Assembly: GCF_030128875.1 (NCBI RefSeq)
Contig: NZ_CP124620.1
Coordinates: 930,001-994,000 of the forward strand
Origin: Stenotrophomonas sp. BIO128-Bstrain
GTDB lineage: Bacteria; Pseudomonadota; Gammaproteobacteria; Xanthomonadales; Xanthomonadaceae
DNA: 64,000 nucleotides
Reading direction: 5' to 3'
The notes under the pieces were generated by a model. That model did not search any database and had not been told where the DNA came from. It worked only from the letters and a program-made list of their open reading frames with translations. Shown here one piece after another: positions 1 to 8,520 of this stretch. Position numbers and translations under genes: made by a program. Position 1 is the stretch's first letter; every line of letters starts with the position of its first letter.

Positions 1-460
1 GGTGGTGACCGCCGATGGCAGCCGTTACACCGGTGGCGCCCACGGTGAGCCGCTGGTGGCACGTTTCGTATGGCTGCCGGAGCAGCAGCAGATGCTGACC
101 GCCGACAAGCTGGTGGCCGATGCCAAGGGCTGGAAGGCGATCAGCGACTACGTGGCCGACCAGCTGCGCGAACGCGTGGCCACGCGCCTGAGCGGCGATG
201 AGATGGAGCCTGCGCAGATGCAGGAATCCCTGCGCAACGCCAGCCGGATGATCGCCGATGGCACCGGGCCCAGCGCGGACAACTTCAGCCAGTTCCAGCC
301 GCTGACCGGTTCCGACGGACGCATCTCTGCGATACGCTTCGTGTTCCCGCCCTACCAGGTAGGGCCGTACTCGGACGGCACGCAGACCGTGGACGTCCCG
401 GCCGCCGTGCTGGTGCCGCACGTGGGTCAGGATGTCGCGGGGTTGTTCGCCCGGGGCTGA
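1..460 (+). CDS. DUF3298 domain protein, C-terminal part (5' truncated by window edge)
   Basis: The open frame enters from the left edge and stops with TGA at 458-460, so only the last 152 or so residues are visible. Near the C-terminus it carries the segment FPPYQVGPYSDGTQ followed by a V-D-V-P run. This is the typical end of DUF3298 (RsiV-like) domains found in exported or lipid-anchored envelope proteins. No catalytic residues can be assigned and the signal sequence lies outside the window. It is followed after 14 bases by the cyclopropane fatty acid synthase gene on the same strand, so the two may be co-transcribed. The domain assignment rests on my recognition of the C-terminal motif. 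Confidence 0.75.
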   Translation, partial: VVTADGSRYTGGAHGEPLVARFVWLPEQQQMLTADKLVADAKGWKAISDYVADQLRERVATRLSGDEMEPAQMQESLRNASRMIADGTGPSADNFSQFQPLTGSDGRISAIRFVFPPYQVGPYSDGTQTVDVPAAVLVPHVGQDVAGLFARG

Positions 461-474
461 TCGACGGAGGCGAT

Positions 475-1593
475 GTGGACGCTGGGCTGCAACGACGGGT
501 CACGGGGTTGCTGCACGAAGCGGGGGTCACCGTTGGCGGTGACCAGCCGCAGGACATCACGGTGCACGACCCGCGCTTCTATGCACGGGTCATGGCCCAG
601 GGCTCGCTGGGCCTGGGCGAGAGTTACATGGACGGGCAGTGGGATGCCCGCGCGCTGGACGACTTCCTCTTTCATCTGATGCAGGCGCATCTGGACGAAC
701 GCGTGCACGGCTGGCGCGATCTGGCCGATGCGATCAAGGCGCGGGTGTTCAATCTGCAGGCCGGCGCCGGCAGTTTCGAGGTCGGCCGTCGCCATTACGA
801 CCTGGGCAATGATCTGTACGAGGCGATGCTCGGCCAGCGGCTGGTCTACAGCTGCGGTTACTGGCGCGAAGCTGCGGACCTGGACACGGCGCAGGAGGCC
901 AAGCTCGATCTGATCTGCCGCAAGCTGGGCCTGCGCCCCGGCCAGCGCATTCTGGATATCGGCTGCGGGTGGGGCGAGGCGCTGAAGTTCGCGGCCGAGC
1001 GCTATGGCGTCTCCGGCGTCGGCGTGACGATCTCGCAGGAGCAGGCGGACTATGCGCGGCAGTTGTGCGCGGGGTTGCCGGTCGAGATACGGTTGCAGGA
1101 CTACCACGACGTGGAGGAGTCCTTCGACGCGATCCTGTCGGTGGGGATGTTCGAGCACGTGGGCGACAAGAACTATCGCGGGTACTTCGAGATGGCGCGG
1201 CGCTGCCTGCGGCCGGAAGGATTGTTCCTGCTGCATTCGATCGGCAGCAATCTGTCGCGGCATCGCACCGATCCGTGGATCGCAAAGTACATCTTCCCGA
1301 ACTCGATGCTGCCCTCGGCGGCGCAGGTGACCGACGCGTTCGAAGGGTTGTTCGTGCTGGAGGACTGGCACAACTTCGGCACCGATTACGACCGGACCCT
1401 GCAGGCGTGGCGGGCCAACATCGAGGCGGCGTGGCCGCGCCTGGATGCGCAGCGGTATGACGAACGGTTCCGCCGGATGTGGCGGTTCTATCTGGCCGGT
1501 TCGATGGCGAGTTTCCGCTGCCGGCATGCACAGTTGTGGCAGCTGGTGTTGTCGCCCAATGGCGTGCCTGGAGGCTACGTAGCGCCACGGTGA
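475..1593 (+). CDS. cfa: Cyclopropane-fatty-acyl-phospholipid synthase
   Basis: This 372-residue enzyme transfers a methylene group from S-adenosylmethionine to double bonds of membrane phospholipid acyl chains. That modification typically accompanies stationary phase or acid stress. The SAM-binding loop LDIGCGWG lies at about residues 159-166. It is followed by the conserved SVGMFEHVGDKNY segment and the NFGTDYDRTL...W block of CFA synthases. Length is close to the E. coli enzyme (382). The start chosen is GTG at 475, with a GGAGG-like site about 6 bases upstream; an ATG two bases earlier is in another frame. A strong hairpin terminator follows the stop. Confidence 0.95.
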   Translation: MDAGLQRRVTGLLHEAGVTVGGDQPQDITVHDPRFYARVMAQGSLGLGESYMDGQWDARALDDFLFHLMQAHLDERVHGWRDLADAIKARVFNLQAGAGSFEVGRRHYDLGNDLYEAMLGQRLVYSCGYWREAADLDTAQEAKLDLICRKLGLRPGQRILDIGCGWGEALKFAAERYGVSGVGVTISQEQADYARQLCAGLPVEIRLQDYHDVEESFDAILSVGMFEHVGDKNYRGYFEMARRCLRPEGLFLLHSIGSNLSRHRTDPWIAKYIFPNSMLPSAAQVTDAFEGLFVLEDWHNFGTDYDRTLQAWRANIEAAWPRLDAQRYDERFRRMWRFYLAGSMASFRCRHAQLWQLVLSPNGVPGGYVAPR

Positions 1594-1610
1594 GATGAGC
1601 TGGCGGCACA

Positions 1611-1641
1611 AAAAAAACGCCCGGCGGTGCCGGGCGTTTTT
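1611..1641. terminator. Bidirectional rho-independent terminator
   Basis: A-tract, then a perfect stem with 12-bp arms (AAAACGCCCGGC, three-base loop GGT, complementary arm) ending in a T-tract. It lies between the convergent cfa and M3 peptidase genes and can serve both strands. Confidence 0.9.
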
Positions 1642-1668
1642 CGTTGTGCACGTCGTTGAGGCGGACGC

Positions 1669-3840
1669 TTACTTCTTGCCGTCACCCGAGGTCAGGCCGC
1701 GCTTTTCGAGCAGCGGCTCGATCTGCGGGGCATGGCCGGCGAAGTTCTGGAACAGTTCCATTGCATCCACGCTGCCGCCCTTGGAAAGCAGGGTCTGGCG
1801 GAAGTGATCGCCGTTCTTGCGGCTCAGGCCGCCGTTTTCGCGGAACCACTTCTGGGTATTGGCGTCGAGCACTTCAGACCAGATGTAGGCGTAGTAGCCG
1901 GCCGAGTAGCCGCCCATGATGTGGCTGAAGTACGGGGTCTTGTAGCGCGGCGGGACCGGCGCGTAGAAGATGCCGTCCTTGGCCAGGGCCTCGGCTTCGA
2001 ACTTCATCACGTCCTTGGCGGCCGGGACCTGGTCCGGACCGATCTGGTGCCAGCGCTGGTCGAGCATGGCCGCACCGAGGTATTCGGTGGTGGCGAAGCC
2101 CTGGTTGAACTTGGCGGCGGCGACGACCTTGTCGAGCAGGGCCTGCGGCATGGCCGTGCCGTTCTGGTAGTGCTTGGCGTAGTTCTTCAGGATGACCGGG
2201 TCATCGGCCCACATCTCGTTGACCTGCGAGGGGAACTCGACGAAGTCGCGCGGCACCGAGGTGCCCGAGAAGTAGGGGTACTTCACGTTCGAGAACATGC
2301 CGTGCAGGGCGTGGCCGAATTCGTGGAAGGTGGTGGTCACTTCATCCCAGGTCAGCAGGGTCGGCTTGCCGGCCGGCGGCTTGGGGATGTTGAGGTGGTT
2401 GGCGACCACCGGCTTGAAGCCGGTCAGCTCGGACTGCGAGACGTACGAGTTCATCCACGCACCGCCGCGCTTGGAGGCGCGTGCATACGGGTCGAAGATG
2501 AAGATCGCCAGCTGGCTGCCGTCGGCATCGAACACGTCATAGACGGTGACGTCGTCGTGGTAGACCGGCAGGTCGGTGCGCTGCTTGAAAGTCAGGCCGA
2601 ACTCGAGCTGGGCGGCGTGGAAGACGCCGTTTTCGAGCACGTTCTTCATTTCGAAGTACGGCTTGAGCTGGGATTCGTCGAAGTTGTACTTGGCCTGGCG
2701 GACCTTCTCGCTGTAGAACGCCCAGTCCCATGCTTCCAGCTTGAAGGTGGGCTTTCCGGCGGCCTTCTGCTCCTTGTCGATCATCGCCTGCAGGTCGGCG
2801 GCTTCGCGCTTGGCGTTGGCGACGGCGGCCGGGGCGAGCTGGCCGAGCATGGCGTTGACCGCTTCGGGGGTCTTGGCGGTCTGGTTGGTCAGGTTGTAGG
2901 CGGCGAAGTTCGCAAAGCCCATCAGCTTGGCCTTGTCGGCACGCAGCTGCATGATGCGCGAGACCAGGGCGGTGTTGTCGTACTCACCGCCGCGGCTGCC
3001 GCGGGTGATGGAGGCTTCGTAGATCTTCTGGCGCAGGGCGCGGTTGGCCAGGTTGGTCAGCGGCGGCTGGCCGGTGGTGTTGAGCAGGGTGATGACGTAC
3101 TTGCCGTCCTGGCCACGGGCCTTGGCGGCTTCGGCAGCGGCGGAGATCTGCTCCTGCGAGAGGCCGTCCAGGTCCTTGACGTCATCGACGGTGATCGCCG
3201 AGGCATTCACTTCGGCCAGCACGTTCTGGCTGAACTTGGTGCCCAGGTTGGCCAGCTCGGCGTTCATTTCCTTGAGCTTGGTCTTGTCGGCTTCGGACAG
3301 CTTGGCGCCGGCGCGGACGTAGCTCTCGTAGTACTTCTCGACCAGGCGCATGCCTTCGGCGTCCAGGCCGAGCTGGGTGCGGGTGTCATACAGGGTCTGG
3401 ATGCGGGCAAACAGCTTGCCGTTGAGCGCGATGGCGTCGCTGTGCGCGGCGAAGCGGGCGGAGTAGTCGGCCTGCAGCTTCTTGCGTGCGTCGTTGGTAT
3501 CGGCACCGACCAGGCTGAAGAACACGGTGGTGGCGCGGTCCAGGGTCTCACCGCTCTTTTCCAGGGCGATGAGGGTGTTGTCGAAGGTCGGCTTGGCCTT
3601 GTTGTTGGCGATCGCCTCCACTTCCTTCAGCTGCTGGGCCATGCCGGCGTCGAAGGCGGGGGCGAAGTCGCTGTCCTTGATCTTGTCGAACTGCGGGAAG
3701 TGCAGCGGCAGCGGGCTGTCGGCGAAGAACGGGTTGGCCTGCTGGGCGGTGGTCGCGGCCGGGGTGGCGGCGGTGGCGGAATAGGCGGGCAGGGCCAGGC
3801 CGAGGGTCACGGCGACGGCGAGGGCAAGACGGGTGGTCAA
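1669..3840 (-). CDS. dcp: M3 family zinc metallopeptidase (peptidyl-dipeptidase Dcp), exported
   Basis: A 723-residue oligopeptidase that removes C-terminal dipeptides from short peptides. The M3 zinc motif HEFGH sits at about residue 505 within TTTFHEFGHALHG, with a downstream glutamate ligand in the EFPSQVNEMW segment. The N-terminus is a clear Sec signal peptide (TTRLALAVAVTLGLALPAYSATAA), so the protein should be periplasmic. The frame is open further upstream, but the signal peptide and a GGAG site 8 bases before it favour the TTG codon at 3838-3840. The gene is convergent with cfa. The 257 bases between it and the next gene hold one GTAG repeat and no other feature I can see. Confidence 0.92.
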   Translation of the reverse strand: MTTRLALAVAVTLGLALPAYSATAATPAATTAQQANPFFADSPLPLHFPQFDKIKDSDFAPAFDAGMAQQLKEVEAIANNKAKPTFDNTLIALEKSGETLDRATTVFFSLVGADTNDARKKLQADYSARFAAHSDAIALNGKLFARIQTLYDTRTQLGLDAEGMRLVEKYYESYVRAGAKLSEADKTKLKEMNAELANLGTKFSQNVLAEVNASAITVDDVKDLDGLSQEQISAAAEAAKARGQDGKYVITLLNTTGQPPLTNLANRALRQKIYEASITRGSRGGEYDNTALVSRIMQLRADKAKLMGFANFAAYNLTNQTAKTPEAVNAMLGQLAPAAVANAKREAADLQAMIDKEQKAAGKPTFKLEAWDWAFYSEKVRQAKYNFDESQLKPYFEMKNVLENGVFHAAQLEFGLTFKQRTDLPVYHDDVTVYDVFDADGSQLAIFIFDPYARASKRGGAWMNSYVSQSELTGFKPVVANHLNIPKPPAGKPTLLTWDEVTTTFHEFGHALHGMFSNVKYPYFSGTSVPRDFVEFPSQVNEMWADDPVILKNYAKHYQNGTAMPQALLDKVVAAAKFNQGFATTEYLGAAMLDQRWHQIGPDQVPAAKDVMKFEAEALAKDGIFYAPVPPRYKTPYFSHIMGGYSAGYYAYIWSEVLDANTQKWFRENGGLSRKNGDHFRQTLLSKGGSVDAMELFQNFAGHAPQIEPLLEKRGLTSGDGKK

Positions 3841-3986
3841 GGGGAATTCTCCGGTCAGACAAGTCTTTGAGGGTAACCCGGGCCGTTGGGGAGCGGCTTG
3901 TGTCGAAAGGCATGTTTTGGCCAGGCCAGGGCATTGCGAAGGGTGCACCACTGCAAGAGCCAGCCCGGTCGTTGCCGTCCCGAGGC

Positions 3987-4013
3987 GTAGTGCCGGCCGC
4001 TGGCCGGCTCCTC
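3987..4013 (+). repeat. GTAG-type palindromic repeat (SMAG/REP)
   Basis: GTAG tetranucleotide followed by the stem TGCCGGCC-GCT-GGCCGGC. The half stem CCGGCCGGCTCCTC recurs immediately downstream (about 4020-4033), as if a second copy had decayed. It matches the Stenotrophomonas SMAG family. Confidence 0.85.
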
Positions 4014-4097
4014 GGCCCACCGGCCGGCTCCTCAGCCCACCAGGCCGAATACGCTGGGCGAGCTAAGATGAGAGGCCTTTCCACCGGAGCCCCTGCC

Positions 4098-4583
4098 ATG
4101 ACCACTGCCTTCGATTTCCCGTTCGTGGACCTGTCGGGCCAGCCACAGGCGTTGGCGCAGTACCGGGGCAAGGTGTTGTTGCTGGTCAATGTGGCCAGCA
4201 AGTGTGGCTTCACGCCGCAGTACGAGGGGCTGGAGGCGTTGTGGCGGGAATTCGGGCCGCGCGGGCTGGTGGTGATCGGGTTTCCCTGCGATCAGTTCGG
4301 GCATCAGGAGCCGGGCGATGCGGCGCAGATCGGGGAGTTCTGTTCGCTGACCTATGGGGTCAGTTTCCCGATGTCGGACAAGGTCGAGGTCAACGGCGAC
4401 GGCGCTGATCCGCTGTGGCAGTGGCTCAAGGCCGAGAAGGCCGGGGTGCTGGGCACGCGGGGGATCAAGTGGAACTTCAGCAAGTTTTTGGTCGGCCGCG
4501 ATGGGCAGGTGCTGGGCCGCTATGCGCCGACCGACAAGCCCGAGTCGCTGCGCGGCGATATCGAGGCCGCGCTGGCCGGCTGA
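4098..4583 (+). CDS. Glutathione peroxidase (cysteine type), cytosolic
   Basis: A 161-residue thiol peroxidase of the GPx/BtuE family that reduces hydrogen peroxide and lipid hydroperoxides, probably with thioredoxin or glutathione as donor. The peroxidatic Cys36 lies in NVASKCGFTPQYEGL. The family block GFPCDQFGHQEPG and the tryptophan motif KWNFSKFL follow. No signal peptide is present, so it acts in the cytosol. The start at 4098 has a GGAG site about 8 bases upstream; a longer frame exists but runs through a GTAG repeat. A second, exported family member lies at 51270-51878. A GTAG repeat follows the gene closely. Confidence 0.95.
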   Translation: MTTAFDFPFVDLSGQPQALAQYRGKVLLLVNVASKCGFTPQYEGLEALWREFGPRGLVVIGFPCDQFGHQEPGDAAQIGEFCSLTYGVSFPMSDKVEVNGDGADPLWQWLKAEKAGVLGTRGIKWNFSKFLVGRDGQVLGRYAPTDKPESLRGDIEAALAG

Positions 4584-4604
4584 TACCGGCCGGAATGCGT
4601 CCCG

Positions 4605-4629
4605 GTAGTGCCGGCCGCTGGCCGGCTCC
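4605..4629 (+). repeat. GTAG-type palindromic repeat (SMAG/REP)
   Basis: Same GTAG head and TGCCGGCC-GCT-GGCCGGC stem as at 3987, ending in TCC. It lies 21 bases after the glutathione peroxidase stop codon, a usual place for REP elements. Confidence 0.88.
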
Positions 4630-4630
4630 T

Positions 4631-4787
4631 CGCATCACCGGATGGCCACATGTCCCAGCCACGCATGGCGTGGCTCTACCGGCTTGCATCACCGGTTCGC
4701 CCAACGTTCCAGCCACGCATGGCGTGGCTCTACCGGCTCGCATCACCGGATTGCCCAACGTTCCAGCCACGCATGGCGTGGCTCTAC
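4631..4787. repeat. Three-copy 54-bp tandem repeat built on a GTAG palindrome
   Basis: The palindrome AGCCACGCATGGCGTGGCT followed by CTAC (GTAG on the minus strand) starts at 4657, 4711 and 4765, an exact 54-base period. The linkers, each of the form CATCACCGG...CC...TCC, are also similar, so the whole 54-base unit has been duplicated, not only the REP. Confidence 0.88.
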
Positions 4788-4802
4788 ACCGCAGCGATGG
4801 AA

Positions 4803-5348
4803 TCAGCTGCCTGCTTTCCGGTTGCGCACGTCTTCGGGCAGGAGGGCGAGAATGTCGTCGACGATCTTTGGCAGGCTCTTCTCGGAGTAGCCGCGATGCA
4901 CGCCGGCGATGCTGCCGTCGTGGCCGATGATGAACATGTGCGGGATGGTCTGGATGCCGTACTGGTCGCTGACCTCGCCCTTGGCGTCGTGGATGTAGTC
5001 CAGTGGCGGGGCCTTGCGGCTGCGGGCGATGGCGGCGAAATCGGCGCGCGGTTCCTTCAGGTTCACCGCGTAGACCTGCAGCGCGTCATGCCCGATGACC
5101 TTCTGCAGCTGGCCCAGGATCGGCAGTTCCTTGCGGCACGGGCCGCACCACGAGGCCCAGAACGTGACGATGACGACCTTGCCGCGCTGGCTGGCCAGGT
5201 CCACCACATTGCCCTGGCGGTCCTTGCCCAGGATCTGCGGCGGGATATCGCCGGCTCTCGGTGAGGGCGTCGCGGGCGCGGCGGCGCTGGCAGCCAGGCT
5301 CATGGCGAGCAGCAGGCAGGCGAGGGCGGGGCGGATCTTCCTGATCAT
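4803..5348 (-). CDS. TlpA-like thioredoxin-fold protein, periplasmic
   Basis: A 181-residue thiol-disulfide oxidoreductase of the TlpA/ResA type. An N-terminal signal sequence (residues 1-23, MIRKIRPALACLLLAMSLAA and onward) is followed by a thioredoxin fold with WCGPC at residues 67-71 in FWASWCGPCRKELP. The cis-proline loop TIPHMFIIG comes later. Proteins of this kind keep periplasmic cysteines reduced, for example apocytochrome haem-binding cysteines, but no cytochrome maturation genes are adjacent, so the target is unknown. It stands alone between repeat-rich intergenic regions. The ATG at 5346-5348 fits the signal peptide. Confidence 0.9.
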   Translation of the reverse strand: MIRKIRPALACLLLAMSLAASAAAPATPSPRAGDIPPQILGKDRQGNVVDLASQRGKVVIVTFWASWCGPCRKELPILGQLQKVIGHDALQVYAVNLKEPRADFAAIARSRKAPPLDYIHDAKGEVSDQYGIQTIPHMFIIGHDGSIAGVHRGYSEKSLPKIVDDILALLPEDVRNRKAGS

Positions 5349-5427
5349 CGGTACGGCTCCAGGTCAGGCCCGGCCGTTGCCGGGCTGACGCGGAATATAG
5401 CCCAACGTGCATGCGTTCGTTGCCGCG

Positions 5428-5508
5428 AGAGCCGACCAAGGGTCGGCTCTGCCCGGCAGGGCCGCGGTCGGCGAATCAGCTCCGTAGAGCCGGGCTCTGT
5501 CCGGCTGG
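5428..5508. repeat. Two REP-like palindromes
   Basis: First, the dyad AGAGCCGACC...GGTCGGCTCT at 5428-5450. Second, a GTAG-headed dyad at 5484-5508 with an AGCCGG...CCGGCT stem. Both lie between the TlpA-like gene and fpr. They share the GTAG/stem architecture of the other repeats but have different stem sequences. Confidence 0.65.
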
Positions 5509-5539
5509 CGCGCAGGTTGGTCGATCAGCCGCGCGGAGC

Positions 5540-6319
5540 CTACTTTTCGACGAAGGCGCGTTCGAAGACGTAGTGGCCCGGGGTGCCGATGCGCGGCGAG
5601 GTCTGGAAGCCGCGGCTGTCCAGCACGGTGCGCAGGTCGGCCAGCATCTGCGGGCTGCCGCAGATCATGGCGCGGTCGTTTTCCGGATCCAGCGGCGGCA
5701 GGCCGAGGGTCTTCTGCATCTCGCCGCTTTCCATCAGCGAGGTCAGGCGGCCTTGGTTGGGGAAGGCTTCGCGCGTGACGGCCGGATAGTAGAGCAGCTT
5801 GTCGCCGATCATCTCGCCGAGGAATTCGTGCTCGCGCAGTTCCTTCTCGAACAGCTCGCGGTAGGCCAGGTCCTTTTCGTAACGCACGCCGTGGGTGAGG
5901 ATCACCTTGTCGAAGCGCTCGTAGGTTTCCGGGTCCTTGATCACCGACAGCCACGGCGCCAGGCCGGTGCCGGTGCCGAGCAGGTACAGGTGCTTGCCCG
6001 GGTGCAGGTCGCTGATCAGCAGGGTGCCGGTAGGCTTCTTGCCGACCAGCACCTTGTCGCCCGGCTTGATGTGCTGCAGGCGCGAGGTCAGCGGGCCGTC
6101 CTGCACCTTGATGCTGAAGAACTCCAGGTTTTCTTCCCAGTTGGCACTGGCGATGGAGTACGCGCGCAGCAATGGGCGCGCTTCGGTTTCCAGGCCGATC
6201 ATCACGAACTGGCCGTTCTCGAAGCGGAAGCCGCTGTCGCGGGTCGTGGTGAAGCTGAAGTAGGCGTCGGTCCAGTGACGGACCTCAAGCACCGTTTCGG
6301 CGCCAAAAGCGGAAGACAT
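5540..6319 (-). CDS. fpr: Ferredoxin--NADP(+) reductase
   Basis: A 259-residue FAD enzyme that exchanges electrons between NADPH and ferredoxin or flavodoxin, supporting Fe-S repair and redox defence. The FAD-binding motif RAYSIASA lies at about residue 52 and the NADP-binding LGTGTGLAPWLS at about 114-125. The C-terminus GHYVFERAFVEK is typical of the bacterial subclass found in Pseudomonas and Azotobacter. The start codon is ATG at 6317-6319 and the ribosome site is weak. A 19-base Fur-box-like dyad lies about 45 bases upstream, which predicts iron-dependent control. Confidence 0.95.
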   Translation of the reverse strand: MSSAFGAETVLEVRHWTDAYFSFTTTRDSGFRFENGQFVMIGLETEARPLLRAYSIASANWEENLEFFSIKVQDGPLTSRLQHIKPGDKVLVGKKPTGTLLISDLHPGKHLYLLGTGTGLAPWLSVIKDPETYERFDKVILTHGVRYEKDLAYRELFEKELREHEFLGEMIGDKLLYYPAVTREAFPNQGRLTSLMESGEMQKTLGLPPLDPENDRAMICGSPQMLADLRTVLDSRGFQTSPRIGTPGHYVFERAFVEK

Positions 6320-6354
6320 GGGGGTGGGGTTCTGGTCGGTTTCGTCGGGTCTAG

Positions 6355-6382
6355 TTTATCTTAAATGAGATAAATTCTCATT
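6355..6382 (-). promoter_or_regulatory. Fur-box-like operator upstream of fpr
   Basis: Two overlapping dyads lie here. AATGAGATAAATTCTCATT (6364-6382) has 7-base arms AATGAGA/TCTCATT around 5 bases. TTTATCT...AGATAAA (6355-6374) has 7-base arms around 6 bases. The first fits the 19-bp Fur box pattern. The site is an AT-rich island 36-63 bases upstream of the fpr start, where the core promoter should be. The other neighbour is the 3' end of an ABC exporter gene transcribed toward it, so fpr is the only sensible target. Confidence 0.75.
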
Positions 6383-6414
6383 GACTGGCCGGACAGGCCT
6401 GTCGTGTCTGGGTT

Positions 6415-8286
6415 TCAGCGGTAACCGGCCGCCTGCAGTTCGAACAGTTCGGCATACCGGCCGCCCTGGGTCATCAGCTCGGCATGGGTGCCGCTGGCCT
6501 CGATCCGGCCGCCGGCCAGCACCAGGATGCGGTCGGCCATGCGCACCGAGGAAAAGCGGTGCGAGATCAACACCGCAGTGCGGTTGTCGGACAGTTCCTT
6601 GAAGCGCTGGAACACCTCGAACTCGCTGCGCGCATCCAGCGCCGCGGTCGGTTCATCCAGGATCATGACCTGCGCATCGCGCATGTAGGCCCGCGCGATC
6701 GCAATCTTCTGCCACTGGCCACCGGACAGGTCCACGCCCATCTTGAAGCGGCGGCCGATCAGCTGGTCGTAGCCACCGGGCAGGCCGGCGATCACCTCGT
6801 CGGCCATGCCGCGCCGGGCGGCATCGCGGATGCGGGCGTCGTCGCCCATCGCCTCGACCAGGCCGACGCCGATGTTCTCGCCGGCGCTGAGGTTGTAGCG
6901 CACGAAATCCTGGAAGATCACGCCCATGTTGGCGCGCAGGTCATCCAGGTCGTAGTCGCGCAGGTCGCGGCCATCGAGCAGGATGCGGCCTTCATCGGGG
7001 TCGTACAGGCGGGCCAGCAGCTTGACCAGGGTGGTTTTGCCGGCACCGTTCTCACCCACCAGCGCCAGTACTTCACCGGCACGCAGGTCGAAATCCAGAT
7101 GCCGCACCGCCCAGCTTTCGGCGTCGGGATAGCGGAAACCGACGTTCTCGAACACGAAGCCCTGGGTGATCGGCTGCGGGATGGCGATGGCATCCGGGCG
7201 CGAGTGGATTTCCGGTTCGATCTGGAAGAACGAGAACAGATCGTCCAGGTACAGCGCCTGGCCGGCAACCTGTGAAAAGCCGATCAGCAGGCCTTCCAGC
7301 AGCTGGCGCAGGCGCAGGAAGCTGCCGGCCAGGAAGGTGAGGTCGCCGATCGAGAAATCGCCGCGCACGGTGCGCCAGGCGATGTAGGCGTAGGCGGCGT
7401 AATAGCCCAGCGTACCGAGTGCTGCCAGCAGCGTGCCCCAGATCGCACGCTTGCGGGCCAGCGCACGGTTGGCGAGATAGAACTTCTCGGCGAGTAGTTT
7501 GTAGCGATCGATCAGGAAGCGATGGAGGTTGAAGATCTTCACCTCCTTGGCGGTCTCCACGCTGGCCCCGATCTGGCGCAGGTACTCCAGCTGGCGGCGC
7601 TCGGGCGTCCACTGGAAGTTGAGGCTGTAGCCGGCTGCGTTGAAGTGCGATTCGCCGATGAAGGCCGGGATCAGTGCGACCGCCAGCAGCAGGATCAACC
7701 ACGGCGCGTACACGATCAGGCCGACCGCGAGGCTGGCCACCGTGATGCTGTCCTGCACCTGGCCGAACAGCTGGCTCATCAGGTTCATCCGGCCCATGGT
7801 CTGGCGCCGTGCCCGGTCCAGTTTGTCCTGCAGGTCGGGGTCTTCGAAATCCTCCAGGTCCAGCTCGGCGGCGTGTTCCATCAAGCGCACGCTGGTGACG
7901 TTGGTGAACAGCTCCGACAGCAGGGTATCGGCGTAGCTGACCATGCGGCCAAGCAGGTCCGAGGCCATCGCCAGGCCGAACTCGAGCGCGAGCAGGCCCA
8001 GCAGGGGATTGAGCAGGCCACTGGACAGCGCCTCGCCGAACGGCGGGAAGCCGGCATCATGCTGGCTGAGCTGCACGGCGGCATCGATGATCAACTTGCC
8101 GACGTACAACATCGCCACCGGCAGCAACGCACGGATCACGCGCAGGCCGAGGCTGGCCAGGGTCAGCCCCGGGCTGGTCTGCCAGACCTGGCGCAGGAAC
8201 GGGGGCAGGTTGCGCATCGCATTGACGCGCTCACGCAGGCTGGGATTCTTCTGGCCGGGTGCACCGGCAGCGGGGGAGGCGGGCAT
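6415..8286 (-). CDS. ABC exporter, fused membrane and ATPase domains
   Basis: A 623-residue half-transporter with an N-terminal transmembrane domain (about residues 35-340) and a C-terminal nucleotide-binding domain. Walker A GENGAGKTT is at about 411-419, followed by the signature LSGGQWQKIAIARA, Walker B VMILDEPTAALD and an H-loop in LISHRF. The QWQKIA signature and the ALDARSEFEVF D-loop region resemble peptide exporters of the NisT/SpaT type more than the MsbA type. However, there is no peptide, protease or modification gene nearby, so the substrate is unknown. It probably works as a homodimer in the inner membrane. Confidence 0.88.
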   Translation of the reverse strand: MPASPAAGAPGQKNPSLRERVNAMRNLPPFLRQVWQTSPGLTLASLGLRVIRALLPVAMLYVGKLIIDAAVQLSQHDAGFPPFGEALSSGLLNPLLGLLALEFGLAMASDLLGRMVSYADTLLSELFTNVTSVRLMEHAAELDLEDFEDPDLQDKLDRARRQTMGRMNLMSQLFGQVQDSITVASLAVGLIVYAPWLILLLAVALIPAFIGESHFNAAGYSLNFQWTPERRQLEYLRQIGASVETAKEVKIFNLHRFLIDRYKLLAEKFYLANRALARKRAIWGTLLAALGTLGYYAAYAYIAWRTVRGDFSIGDLTFLAGSFLRLRQLLEGLLIGFSQVAGQALYLDDLFSFFQIEPEIHSRPDAIAIPQPITQGFVFENVGFRYPDAESWAVRHLDFDLRAGEVLALVGENGAGKTTLVKLLARLYDPDEGRILLDGRDLRDYDLDDLRANMGVIFQDFVRYNLSAGENIGVGLVEAMGDDARIRDAARRGMADEVIAGLPGGYDQLIGRRFKMGVDLSGGQWQKIAIARAYMRDAQVMILDEPTAALDARSEFEVFQRFKELSDNRTAVLISHRFSSVRMADRILVLAGGRIEASGTHAELMTQGGRYAELFELQAAGYR

Positions 8287-8395
8287 GGGCGGTGTTGTGC
8301 GCGCCGTGACCGTGGTTGATGCATGAAGTCAGTGCCTGCGCAGATTGCAGACGCGTACGTCCCGCAGAACGGTGCAGCCGGTACACCGCTACCCG

Positions 8396-8513
8396 GTAGT
8401 GCCGGCCGCTGGCCGGCTCCAGGTGGCATCCAGCATCGTGCGGAGCCGGCCAGCGGCCGGCACTACCCGTGCAGCATGACGATCATGCGGAGCCGGCCAG
8501 CGGCCGGCACTAC
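8396..8513. repeat. Cluster of three GTAG-type repeats (one forward, two inverted)
   Basis: Copies at 8396-8420 (plus), 8442-8466 (minus) and 8489-8513 (minus) have the same 25-base GTAG-TGCCGGCC stem unit. The inverted pair could fold into a long cruciform or hairpin. The two minus copies are 47 bases apart with similar linkers, which suggests local duplication. The cluster lies between the ABC exporter and the AhpD-like gene. Confidence 0.9.
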
Positions 8514-8520
8514 CCGTTGC

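Noticed and set aside
1732..3870. 712-codon plus-strand frame opposite the M3 peptidase
   Set aside because: Mirror of a zinc peptidase with intact HEFGH motif. No independent support.
4631..4787. CRISPR array
   Set aside because: Only three units, and linkers are conserved instead of unique. The repeat is a REP-type palindrome and no cas genes are present.
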